Below are positions 16,056 to 25,438 of a stretch of DNA of 64,000 nt, in pieces. The stretch is taken from positions 1 through 64,000 of the forward strand of contig NZ_JADILJ010000021.1 in NCBI RefSeq assembly GCF_017355185.1, written 5' to 3'. The notes under the pieces were generated by a model. It made no database searches and was not told the origin of the DNA. It worked only from the letters and a program-made list of their open reading frames with translations. The translations under genes were made by a program, and so were the position numbers. Position 1 is the stretch's first letter. Every line of letters begins with the position of its first letter. Source of the DNA: Rathayibacter sp. SD072. Its GTDB lineage: Bacteria > Actinomycetota > Actinomycetes > Actinomycetales > Microbacteriaceae.

Positions 16056-17483
16056 CTAGCCGATCCGTTCCTTGCGGCCCAGGATTCCCTGCGGCCTGAC
16101 CAGGAGGATGATGATCATGAGGATGAGCGGAGCCACGTACTTGAGGTTCTCCGGGATCCACACGGTCGAGATGTTCATCATGAGTCCGATGATGAGCGAG
16201 CCGACCAGGGCTCCGTAGGCGGAGCCGAGGCCTCCCAGCGTGATGGCCGCGAAGATCAGCAGCAGGATCGACGCCCCGGTGTCCCAGCGCAGCGACTGGT
16301 AGTAGCCGATGTACACGCCCGCCAGAGCGGCGAGGGCTCCCGACAGCACCCAGACGACGCGGATGACGCGCTCGACGTTGATGCCGGAGGCGGAGGCGAG
16401 TGCCCGGTTGTCCGAGACCGCGCGCATCGCCTTGCCGATCTTGGTCTTCGTCAGCACCAGGGCGACTCCGACGATGCAGACGATGCCGACGACCGCGCCG
16501 ACGATGTCCGTGAACTTCAGGCTGATGCCGAGGGCGTCGATCGTGAAGTACGGAGCGGTGCTGTTGGGCAGCGAGAGCCGGTCGGCGCCGAAGAAGAAGA
16601 CGTACACGTAGCGCAGGGCCAGGGAGAGGCCGATCGTCACGATCATCAGCGGGATGAGCTGGATGCCCTTCTTCCGCAGCGGCTTCCACAGCAGGCCGTC
16701 CTGCACGTAGCCGAACGCCCCGCCCAGGATCACCGCGAGGGGGATCGCGAGCAGCGCCGGGAGCCCGAAGACCCCGGAGAGGAGGTAGGCCATCAGGGCG
16801 CCGAAGGTCACGAGCTCGCCGTGCGCGAAGTTGTTCAGCCCGGTCACGCCGTAGATCAGCGAGGCGCCGATCGCCGCGAGGGCGATGAGGAGGCCGAAGA
16901 TCAGACCGGTGACGACCTTGGGCCAGAAGATGATCCAGAAGGTGTCGGCCGAGACCGGCTGGTTCGCGGCGTTGGAGGTGCCGTCGGGGTTCGTCGCGTC
17001 GTTGCCCGTCGTGCCCTCGGTCGCCGGGCTGGTGGGGGCCGCCGAGTCCGAGGGGACGGGGGCGGTGGCCCCGGTGCCCTTCGCGTTCGCGGTCGACACG
17101 ATGAAGTTGACGATCTGGTTCTGCGAGCCGACGATCGTCACCTCCTTCGGGTTCTGACCCGCGGCGGGGTAGCCCTTGTCGGCGGGGAGCGTGTCCTCGT
17201 CGACCGTGATGGTGAAGCTGCCGGGCTCGTCCAGCGGGAAGACCGCGCGGCCGTCGGCTCCGGTGGTCAGCGTCGCCGAGGAGTCGCCCTCGATCGCGAC
17301 GGAGACTCCGGCGAGGTTCTCGTTGGTGCCCTGGACGCGGACCCAGGCGATGATCGACTGGTCGGCCGTGGTCTCGGCCATCGCGGCGGGAGCGGCGGCG
17401 GCGAGACCGGTCAGGGTCGCGGCGAGCAGGCCGACCGCCAGGAGTCGGCGGCGCAGCGCGCCGAACGGACTAGCTGTCGCCAC
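16056..17483 (-). CDS. livH: LivH permease fused to an exported Ig-like N-terminal domain
   Basis: 475 residues, whereas typical LivH has about 290. Residues 1-36 form a signal peptide ending AAMA. Residues about 40-130 look like a CnaB/transthyretin-like beta domain (VRVQGTNENLAGVSVAIEGD, then TLTTGADGRAVFPLDEPGSF). Residues 131-180 are a Pro/Ser/Thr-rich linker. From about 183 a normal LivH permease follows (GLNNFAHGELVTFGA, IGKAMRAVSDN). The extra domain should lie outside the membrane, where it could contact the binding protein or the wall. ATG is followed by a good signal peptide, so the long form appears genuine. Confidence 0.9.
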   Translation of the reverse strand: MATASPFGALRRRLLAVGLLAATLTGLAAAAPAAMAETTADQSIIAWVRVQGTNENLAGVSVAIEGDSSATLTTGADGRAVFPLDEPGSFTITVDEDTLPADKGYPAAGQNPKEVTIVGSQNQIVNFIVSTANAKGTGATAPVPSDSAAPTSPATEGTTGNDATNPDGTSNAANQPVSADTFWIIFWPKVVTGLIFGLLIALAAIGASLIYGVTGLNNFAHGELVTFGALMAYLLSGVFGLPALLAIPLAVILGGAFGYVQDGLLWKPLRKKGIQLIPLMIVTIGLSLALRYVYVFFFGADRLSLPNSTAPYFTIDALGISLKFTDIVGAVVGIVCIVGVALVLTKTKIGKAMRAVSDNRALASASGINVERVIRVVWVLSGALAALAGVYIGYYQSLRWDTGASILLLIFAAITLGGLGSAYGALVGSLIIGLMMNISTVWIPENLKYVAPLILMIIILLVRPQGILGRKERIG

Positions 17484-19364
<1,881 letters not shown>

Positions 19365-19380
19365 GTGCTGCTGGTGGGGT

Positions 19381-19482
19381 GGGTCGACGTCGGATCGCGA
19401 TGGCGGCCCCTCTGCCCGATGGGCCTGCGGCCCATACGCCCACCACACCGGAGGGGCCGCCATCCCGATCCGCCGTCGACCC
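19381..19482. repeat. 102-bp near-perfect palindrome, probable terminator
   Basis: A 32-base left arm (19381-19412) pairs with 19451-19482, with about three mismatches. Its 38-base loop contains its own hairpin ATGGGCC-TGC-GGCCCAT (19419-19435). It begins 17 bases after the guaB stop and is far larger than a terminator needs to be. Confidence 0.8.
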
Positions 19483-19529
19483 CGTTCCGGGAGTCGGCCG
19501 CGGTTCTGCGTGGGGCGGAACGCGCGGCG

Positions 19530-19672
19530 CAGCGCGAGCGGCGCGGGGCGCCGCCGCGGCTGCGCCGGGAGGGGTGGCAGCGCGAGCGGCGCGAGGCGCC
19601 GCCGCGGCTGCGCCGGAGGGGAGGGGGCCGCGCGAGCGGGCGGGCCCGCCGCGGCTGCGCCGGAGGTCGGGC
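19530..19672. repeat. Tandem repeat of about 48-50 bp, three copies
   Basis: Copies start at 19530, 19578 and 19628. They share GCGCGAGCGGCG, then GCCGCCGCGGCTGCGCC, with GGAGGG at the ends. Each can form a GCCGCCGCGGC-type hairpin. Together with the palindrome before it this fills the 344-base gap between guaB and guaB3; I see no gene there. Confidence 0.75.
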
Positions 19673-19708
19673 GACGAGCCCGGCGAGGCGCACGGCTAAA
19701 CTCGCTCC

Positions 19709-20830
19709 GTGACTGAGATCGAGATCGGGCGCGCCAAGCGCGCTCGCCGCGCGTACGCCTTCGACGACATCGCGGTCGTGCCGAGCCGCCGCACCCGCGA
19801 CCCCGAGGTGGTCTCGGTCGACTGGACGATCGACGCGTACCGGTTCCGGACGCCGATCCTGGCGGCTCCGATGGACTCCGTCGTGTCGCCGGCCACGGCG
19901 ATCGCGCTCGGGCGCCTGGGCGCTCTCGGCGTGCTCGACCTCGAGGGCCTCTGGACGCGGTACGAGGACCCGGAGCCGCTGCTCGCCGAGATCCGCGAGC
20001 TCCCCGCCGAGCGGGCGACCGAGCGCATGCAGGAGATCTACTCCGAGCCGATCAAGCCCGAGCTCGTGACCGCCCGTCTGGCCGAGATCCGCGCCGCGGG
20101 CGTCACCGTCGCCGGTGCGCTCTCGCCGCAGCGCACCGCGGAGCTCTACCAGACCGTCGTCGACGCGGGAGTCGACCTGTTCGTCATCCGCGGCACCACG
20201 GTCTCGGCCGAGCACGTCTCGCGCGGCACCGAGCCGCTGAACCTCAAGAAGTTCATCTACGAGCTCGACGTCCCCGTCATCGTCGGCGGGGCCTCGACCT
20301 ACACCGCGGCGCTGCACCTCATGCGCACGGGCGCGGCGGGCGTTCTCGTCGGCTTCGGCGGGGGAGCGGCGTCGACGACGCGCGCGACCCTCGGCATCCA
20401 GGCGCCCATGGCGACCGCGGTGGCCGACGTCGCCGGCGCTCGCCGCGACTACCTCGACGAGTCGGGCGGACGCTACGTGCACGTCATCGCGGACGGCGGC
20501 CTCGGCACCTCCGGCGACATCGTGAAGGCCGTGGCGGTCGGCGCCGACGCCGTCATGCTCGGCTCCGCCCTCGCCCGCGCGACCGACGCCCCCGGCGGCG
20601 GCTGGCACTGGGGCCAGGAGGCGCACCACCCGCAGCTCCCGCGCGGCCGCCGCGTGCAGGTCGGCACGGTCGGGACCCTGGAGCAGGTCCTCTACGGCCC
20701 CGCGACCGGAGCCGACGGCACCGCGAACCTGATCGGCGCCCTCCGCCGCTCGATGGCGACCACCGGCTACTCGGACCTCAAGGAGTTCCAGCGCGTCGAG
20801 GTCGTCGTCGCCCCCTACCAGCCCAGCTGA
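19709..20830 (+). CDS. GuaB3 family IMP dehydrogenase-related protein
   Basis: 373 residues. It keeps the IMPDH TIM barrel (PILAAPMDSVVSPATAIALG, then HVIADGGLGTSGDIVKAVAVGADAVMLG) but has no CBS insertion, and its catalytic-loop region reads DLFVIRGTTVSAEHVSR, without the active-site Cys. GuaB3 proteins are widespread in Actinobacteria; their reaction is not settled and may use a purine nucleotide other than IMP. -10 TAAACT (19697-19702) ends six bases before GTG, so the mRNA is probably leaderless. Confidence 0.93.
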   Translation: MTEIEIGRAKRARRAYAFDDIAVVPSRRTRDPEVVSVDWTIDAYRFRTPILAAPMDSVVSPATAIALGRLGALGVLDLEGLWTRYEDPEPLLAEIRELPAERATERMQEIYSEPIKPELVTARLAEIRAAGVTVAGALSPQRTAELYQTVVDAGVDLFVIRGTTVSAEHVSRGTEPLNLKKFIYELDVPVIVGGASTYTAALHLMRTGAAGVLVGFGGGAASTTRATLGIQAPMATAVADVAGARRDYLDESGGRYVHVIADGGLGTSGDIVKAVAVGADAVMLGSALARATDAPGGGWHWGQEAHHPQLPRGRRVQVGTVGTLEQVLYGPATGADGTANLIGALRRSMATTGYSDLKEFQRVEVVVAPYQPS

Positions 20831-21804
20831 CCCTCCGCCCCCGCTCCGAGGGAACCCCGGACCGTCGAGGGAGCCCGCGCCGGCTGGTTCCCTCGGCCGT
20901 TCGGGGTTCCCTCGATGCGTCTGACTCCGGCGCGGGCCAGGCGGACGAGCAGGGGGCGGACGTCGTAGGCGTCGCGCCACGACCAGCGGGCGAAGCCGCT
21001 CACGCACGAGCGGATGCGGTCCTCCCGGCGCTTCTCGGCGAGCAGGACCTCCTCGGGTGTGCGCCCCTTCAGGAATGCCGGATCGGCGTACTTGTGTTCG
21101 CCGTCCGCCTCTCCGACCACCGCCACCTCGTCGAAGAAGAAGTCCACCACTCCGGCCCGCCCTTCGGCGTCGTGGACCGGGTGCTGCAGCACCGGCGCGG
21201 GCAGCCCGCCCACGTGCATCGCCACGCGGCTGATCGACTCGAGCGGTGTCTCGGAGGCGGGGTCCGCGAACGCGATGACCGCGGCGCTCGCCGTCCGGCC
21301 ACGGGAGCCGGGCGGCAGATCCGCGTGCCGCTCGAGGAGCTCCTCGCGCCGGAGGAGGGGTCGGCCGTCGCCGTCGACGAGGCGCAGGGCGTGGTCGGCC
21401 GCGACGACGGCGCGCCGGAAGGACGAGAACCGCGCGAGATCGAACACGGTCTGCGCGAGATCCGAGACGGCGAGGCCGTCGACGACCGCGAGCGTCGGGA
21501 AGCGCGCGCTCCGGTGCTCGGCCACGCCGTTCCGAGTCCGGCTGCCGACGTCGGTCGCTCCTTCGACGTGGACGACCGTGGCGAGCGGCTCGACCAGGGG
21601 GAGGCCCCACACCGCCGCGGCCGATTCCCGGAGGAAGAAGGGCGACGACCACGTCGCCGCGACCGCGTCGATGCGCGCCCGCTGCCTCTCGTCGATCGAG
21701 GCCCGCGCCCACGCGTCCGCTTCCGCGTACACGCCCCTGCGCAGACGCACGAACGCGTCCGACCGCCCGCACGCTCCGTCCCGGAGCAGTTCCACCGCAC
21801 TCAT
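20815..21804 (-). CDS. AbiEi-like N-terminus with a VSR/DUF559-type nuclease-fold C-terminus
   Basis: 329 residues. The N-terminus (RRGVYAEADAW, then RARIDAVAATW) resembles the AbiEi-like winged-helix family common in Microbacteriaceae. The second half has the pattern of Vsr-like endonuclease folds: ESISR at about 190, FFFDEVAVVGEADGEHKY with Asp/Glu residues, and a basic helix. No cognate toxin gene is adjacent. The last 30 residues are encoded by a 66-bp palindromic repeat whose twin lies just upstream of the gene, and the end overlaps guaB3 by 16 bases. Function unknown; defence is only a guess. Confidence 0.7.
   Translation of the reverse strand: MSAVELLRDGACGRSDAFVRLRRGVYAEADAWARASIDERQRARIDAVAATWSSPFFLRESAAAVWGLPLVEPLATVVHVEGATDVGSRTRNGVAEHRSARFPTLAVVDGLAVSDLAQTVFDLARFSSFRRAVVAADHALRLVDGDGRPLLRREELLERHADLPPGSRGRTASAAVIAFADPASETPLESISRVAMHVGGLPAPVLQHPVHDAEGRAGVVDFFFDEVAVVGEADGEHKYADPAFLKGRTPEEVLLAEKRREDRIRSCVSGFARWSWRDAYDVRPLLVRLARAGVRRIEGTPNGRGNQPARAPSTVRGSLGAGAEGQLGW
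20848..20913. repeat. 66-bp palindromic repeat, copy A
   Basis: Arms of about 28 bases beginning GAGGGAACCCCG and ending CGGGGTTCCCTC fold around a ten-base loop. It is identical at about 58 of 66 positions to copy B (21888-21953), in the same orientation. It lies in the C-terminal codons of the nuclease-like gene and 18 bases after guaB3, where it can terminate both convergent genes. Confidence 0.85.
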
Positions 21805-21887
21805 GCCCTCGACCCTGGCCCGAGTTCTCCTCCATCGGTGCCGGTCCGCCCTGGTTTGTGGAGAGCCCTTCGGGCCCTGTGGACAGG

Positions 21888-21953
21888 GAGGGAACCCCGA
21901 ACCGTCGAGGGAGCCCGCAAGGACTGGTTCCCTCGACGGTCCGGGGTTCCCTC
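21888..21953. repeat. 66-bp palindromic repeat, copy B
   Basis: Same length, orientation and end sequences as copy A at 20848-20913. Differences cluster in the loop and in the right arm. It lies in the divergent region between the nuclease-like gene and khtT. A -10 box TAAGCT (22020-22025) for khtT lies further on. Confidence 0.85.
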
Positions 21954-22071
21954 AGCAGAGGGACGGCCCCGGCGTTCCTCCGCGGGCGAACGCGGGGAAG
22001 GGGCGGCCGGAGGCGCGCCTAAGCTGGAGGCATCCGAGTCAGGAGCGCCGCAGGGCGCGGATGGAGCACGC

Positions 22072-22587
22072 ATGGTCGAGGTCCGCAGGGTCAAGCTGCC
22101 CGGTGTCGGAGTGCTGCACACCTTCCTCACCGCCGACGGCGGGAAGGTCGGCGTCATCGCCCACCGCTCGGGGCACAGCGACCTCATCACCTTCGCCGAG
22201 GGCGATCAGGACGGCGCGAAGGTCTCCCTCCGCCTGAGCGACGACGAGGCGCACACACTCGCGGAGCTGCTCGGCGGCACGCAGATCACCGAGTCGCTCA
22301 CCGCGCTCGATCAGATCCCCGGCCTCTCGATCGACTGGTTCACCGTCGACTACGACGACCACATCGCGGGCCAGCAGCTCGGCAAGCCCGCCGACCGCGG
22401 CATCGTCGGCCTGACCGTCGTCGCCGTGGTCCGCGGGGATGCGGCCAACCCTGCGCCCGCGCCCGACTTCCGCGTCTTCCCCGGCGACACGCTCGTCGTC
22501 GCCGGCAGTCCCGAGAAGGTCGCCAAGGCGTTCGCCTTCTTCCGCTCGGGCGCCTTCCCCAAGACGGCCGACGCACCCGGAGCCTGA
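22072..22587 (+). CDS. Regulatory subunit of cation:proton antiporter (KhtT-like, TrkA-C)
   Basis: 171 residues. The N-terminal half matches the KhtT/AmhM N-terminal domain (VEVRRVKLPGVGVLHTFLTADG). The C-terminal half is a TrkA-C ligand-binding domain (VGLTVVAVVRG, then FRVFPGDTLVVAGSPEKVAKAFAFF). In Bacillus, KhtT gates the KhtU K+/H+ antiporter in response to nucleotides and pH. The antiporter gene starts two bases after its stop. Promoter -10 TAAGCT at 22020-22025 leaves a leader of about 40 bases. Confidence 0.9.
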   Translation: MVEVRRVKLPGVGVLHTFLTADGGKVGVIAHRSGHSDLITFAEGDQDGAKVSLRLSDDEAHTLAELLGGTQITESLTALDQIPGLSIDWFTVDYDDHIAGQQLGKPADRGIVGLTVVAVVRGDAANPAPAPDFRVFPGDTLVVAGSPEKVAKAFAFFRSGAFPKTADAPGA

Positions 22588-22589
22588 GG

Positions 22590-24044
22590 ATGCACCACGG
22601 TGAAGACCTCATCGTCCTCGGGATCCTGTTCGTCGTCGCCTACGTGCTCGGACGCCTCGGGAGGACCATCGGCCTCCCGGCGATCCCCATCTACATGGTC
22701 GTCGGACTCCTCGCGAGCCCGAACTTCCACTGGTTCCCGCTCGAGTTCGAGTCGACCTACATCGAGCTGACGGCCGTCTTCGGCCTGATCCTGCTCCTCT
22801 TCAACCTCGGGCTCGAGTTCGACCAGGACGAGTTCTTCGGCAACGCGGGCCGGCTCATCCTCTCGGGCGGCACCTACATCGGCGTCAACATGGCCGTTGG
22901 CCTGGGCTTCGGCTTCCTGCTGGGCTGGGGGAGCCAGGAGGCTCTGATCGTCGCCGGTATCACGGCCACCAGTTCGAGCGCGATCGTCACCAAGCTCCTG
23001 ATCGAGCTCAAGCGCCTCGCGAACCCCGAGACGCCGATGATCCTGGGTGTGACGGTCGTCGAGGACATCTTCATCGCGATCTACCTGGCCATCGTCTCGG
23101 TCGTGCTCTCGGGCGAGACCGAGCCGTGGCCGGTGATCCTGAAGCTGCTGATCGCGTTCGCGTTCCTCGTCGTCATGTTCTCGATCGCCCGCTGGGGCGG
23201 CAAGGTGGTGTCGCGGCTGTTCCGCACCCGCGACGACGAGCTGTTCACCATCCTCTTCTTCGGTCTCGCGCTGCTGTTCGGCGGCATCGGCGAGGTCCTC
23301 GGAGTCACCGACGCCATCGGAGCGTTCCTGATCGGCCTGGTCATCGGCGCCACCCGCTACCGGGCGAGGGTCGAGCACATCGCCATCCCGCTCCGCGACG
23401 TCTTCGGCGCCTTCTTCTTCGTCAACTTCGGCTTGGGGCTGGACCCGAGCGCCTTCCCGGAGGTCGTCGTTCCCGTCCTCGCTGCGGCCCTGATGACCAT
23501 CGTGCTGAACCTCGGCGCCGGCCAGTTCGTGGCGTGGCTGAACAAGCTCGGCCCGAGGGCGGGACTCAACGCGGCGTTCATCCTGCACAACCGCGGCGAG
23601 TTCGCCCTCATCCTCGCGACGCTGTCGCTGTCGGCCGGTCTCGACGATCGGATCCAGCCCTTCGCCGGTCTCTACGTCCTGATCATGGCGATCATCGGCC
23701 CGATCCTCGCGTCGAGGTCCGAGACCATCGGGCAGTTCCTCTCGGATCGGCGCCACCGACCGCGCCGAGCGGCGGCGGAGCGGGGCGCGCTCGCCGAGGA
23801 GGAGTTCGCGCTGGTCGAGGCCGCGATGTCCGACGATCCGGAGCCGGTGCGGACCGGGCCGACGCGGACCGCGCCCGCCGCGACCGGACCGGTCGAGGTC
23901 CCGCCCGGCCGCGGCCGCGAGCGCGACGAGCTGGACGACGAGTTCCCTGATCCGATGCGCCAGGCTCTGATCGACCAGGCGATGCAGCAGTCCGACGGTG
24001 CGGAGACCGACCGGCCGCGCAGGCCCGTCGAGCCCGACTACTGA
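22590..24044 (+). CDS. CPA2 family K+/H+ antiporter (KhtU-like)
   Basis: 484 residues. About 12 membrane segments of the Kef/NhaA superfamily, with the CPA2 motifs LILLLFNLGLEFD, TATSSSAIVTKLL and VTVVEDIFIAIYLA. The C-terminal 100 residues are soluble, acidic and Pro/Arg-rich, with no TrkA-N domain; regulation is supplied by the separate KhtT-like subunit encoded upstream. Likely role: K+ efflux for pH or osmotic balance. Confidence 0.92.
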   Translation: MHHGEDLIVLGILFVVAYVLGRLGRTIGLPAIPIYMVVGLLASPNFHWFPLEFESTYIELTAVFGLILLLFNLGLEFDQDEFFGNAGRLILSGGTYIGVNMAVGLGFGFLLGWGSQEALIVAGITATSSSAIVTKLLIELKRLANPETPMILGVTVVEDIFIAIYLAIVSVVLSGETEPWPVILKLLIAFAFLVVMFSIARWGGKVVSRLFRTRDDELFTILFFGLALLFGGIGEVLGVTDAIGAFLIGLVIGATRYRARVEHIAIPLRDVFGAFFFVNFGLGLDPSAFPEVVVPVLAAALMTIVLNLGAGQFVAWLNKLGPRAGLNAAFILHNRGEFALILATLSLSAGLDDRIQPFAGLYVLIMAIIGPILASRSETIGQFLSDRRHRPRRAAAERGALAEEEFALVEAAMSDDPEPVRTGPTRTAPAATGPVEVPPGRGRERDELDDEFPDPMRQALIDQAMQQSDGAETDRPRRPVEPDY

Positions 24045-24141
24045 TCCCGGGGAGCTCCCACGCGGACGGGCTAGGCTCGTCGGGTCCACCCGGCGGTCCG
24101 CACCGCGCGGAACGAGCGGATCCGGCACGAGCGAGGAACGA

Positions 24142-24945
24142 ATGACGCAGAGCACCGTCTGGCAGGTGGCCCGCCGCCCGCGCTGGATCGGCGCCCTGGT
24201 GCTCGCTCTGGTGATCGCGGGGCTCTTCGCTGCACTCGGGCAGTGGCAGGTGGGCCGCGCCATCGAGGCGGCCGAGCCGGATGACGGCCTCTCCGAGACG
24301 ATCGTCCCCCTGGACCGGGTGGCTGCCCCCTCCGCCCCGATCACGGCGGAGGCGGACGGTCAGCGCGTCGAGGCCGAGTCCGTCCTCGTGCCCGGCGGCG
24401 CCGAGGTCATCGGCGGGCGCTTGAACGCGGGGGAGCCCGGCTGGTGGGTCTTCGCCCGCACTCGCACGAGCACCGCGGACCTCGTCGTGGCCTACGGCTG
24501 GACGGCCGACGAGGATCGCGCCCGCGCCGTGGCCGAGCGCCTCGACTCCGGCGAGGAGTCGGCGCCGACGCAGTACACCGGGCGTCTCGTGGCGAACGAG
24601 GCGGCCGAGGCGCCGGAGGAGGGTGCGGATCCGCTCACCCTCACCGCGCTCTCGATCCCCGCGCTGATCAACCGCTGGCCCGATCCGCCGGCCGACGTCT
24701 ACCAGGGCTACGTCGTCGTCGACGAGCCGATCGGCGGCCTCGAGGCGATCGACTCCCCGGCCCGTCAGCAGGACCTCTCGCTCAACTGGCTCAACGTCTT
24801 CTACGCCGTCGAGTGGGTCGTCTTCGCGGGATTCGCCCTCTACCTCTGGTACCGCCTCGTGCGCGACGCGTGGGAGAGGGAGATCGAGGAGGCGCTCGAC
24901 GCCGAGGAGGCGCAGCGCGCCTCCGCCCCCTCGGCCGCACCGTAA
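24142..24945 (+). CDS. SURF1 family protein
   Basis: 267 residues. One membrane segment near the N-terminus (WIGALVLALVIAGLFAALGQWQVGRA) and one near the C-terminus (VFYAVEWVVFAGFALYLWYR) enclose an extracytoplasmic domain containing GWWVFARTRT. This is the SURF1 plan, which assists heme A insertion into aa3 cytochrome oxidase. ATG 24142 follows GAGGAACGA. A -10-like TAGGCT lies at about 24070. The Glu/Ala-rich C-terminal tail is cytosolic. Confidence 0.9.
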   Translation: MTQSTVWQVARRPRWIGALVLALVIAGLFAALGQWQVGRAIEAAEPDDGLSETIVPLDRVAAPSAPITAEADGQRVEAESVLVPGGAEVIGGRLNAGEPGWWVFARTRTSTADLVVAYGWTADEDRARAVAERLDSGEESAPTQYTGRLVANEAAEAPEEGADPLTLTALSIPALINRWPDPPADVYQGYVVVDEPIGGLEAIDSPARQQDLSLNWLNVFYAVEWVVFAGFALYLWYRLVRDAWEREIEEALDAEEAQRASAPSAAP

Positions 24946-24955
24946 ACTGGACCCC

Positions 24956-25438
24956 ATGCCCCTCGAGCCCAAGCCCGCGCAGTTCCCTGCGATCCGGAGC
25001 GCTCTGCGCTTCTACCGGGTGACCTCGATCATCACGGGCGTGATGCTGCTCCTGCTCTGCGCGGAGATGCTCCTGAAGTACGTGTTCCACCTCGAGCTGT
25101 TCGCCTTCGGGCAGCAGGGCGTGCTGAACCTCGCGCCGATGTACGAGGTGCCGGGCGGCGAATACGAGTCCAGCGGTACGGGAGCGAACCTCTCGACCGG
25201 GATCCTCATCGCCCACGGCTGGTTCTACGTCGTGTACCTCTTCGCCGACTTCCGCCTGTGGAGCCTGATGCGGTGGCCGTTCAGCCGCTTCGTGCTCATC
25301 GCGCTCGGCGGCGTGATCCCGACGCTCTCCTTCTTCGTCGAGGGGCGCATCGCGCGCGAGGTCGAGCAGTACCTCGCGCGCCGCACCGCCGGCACCGATC
25401 CGAAAGCCCCGACCGACTCCGTGGAGGCCCCCCATTAG
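24956..25438 (+). CDS. DUF3817 membrane protein
   Basis: 160 residues, about three to four membrane segments. The family pattern is seen in [36 protein letters not shown] and the closing [14 protein letters not shown]3817 proteins are found next to guaA in many Actinobacteria; their function is unknown. -10 TAAACT (24943-24948) ends seven bases before ATG, so the mRNA is probably leaderless. Its TAG stop overlaps the ATT start of guaA (ATTAG), which suggests coupled translation. Confidence 0.93.
   Translation: MPLEPKPAQFPAIRSALRFYRVTSIITGVMLLLLCAEMLLKYVFHLELFAFGQQGVLNLAPMYEVPGGEYESSGTGANLSTGILIAHGWFYVVYLFADFRLWSLMRWPFSRFVLIALGGVIPTLSFFVEGRIAREVEQYLARRTAGTDPKAPTDSVEAPH

Noticed and set aside
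20815-21804. Type IV abortive-infection toxin-antitoxin pair
   Set aside because: Only the AbiEi-like half is present, fused to a nuclease fold; no AbiEii-type nucleotidyltransferase gene is adjacent.
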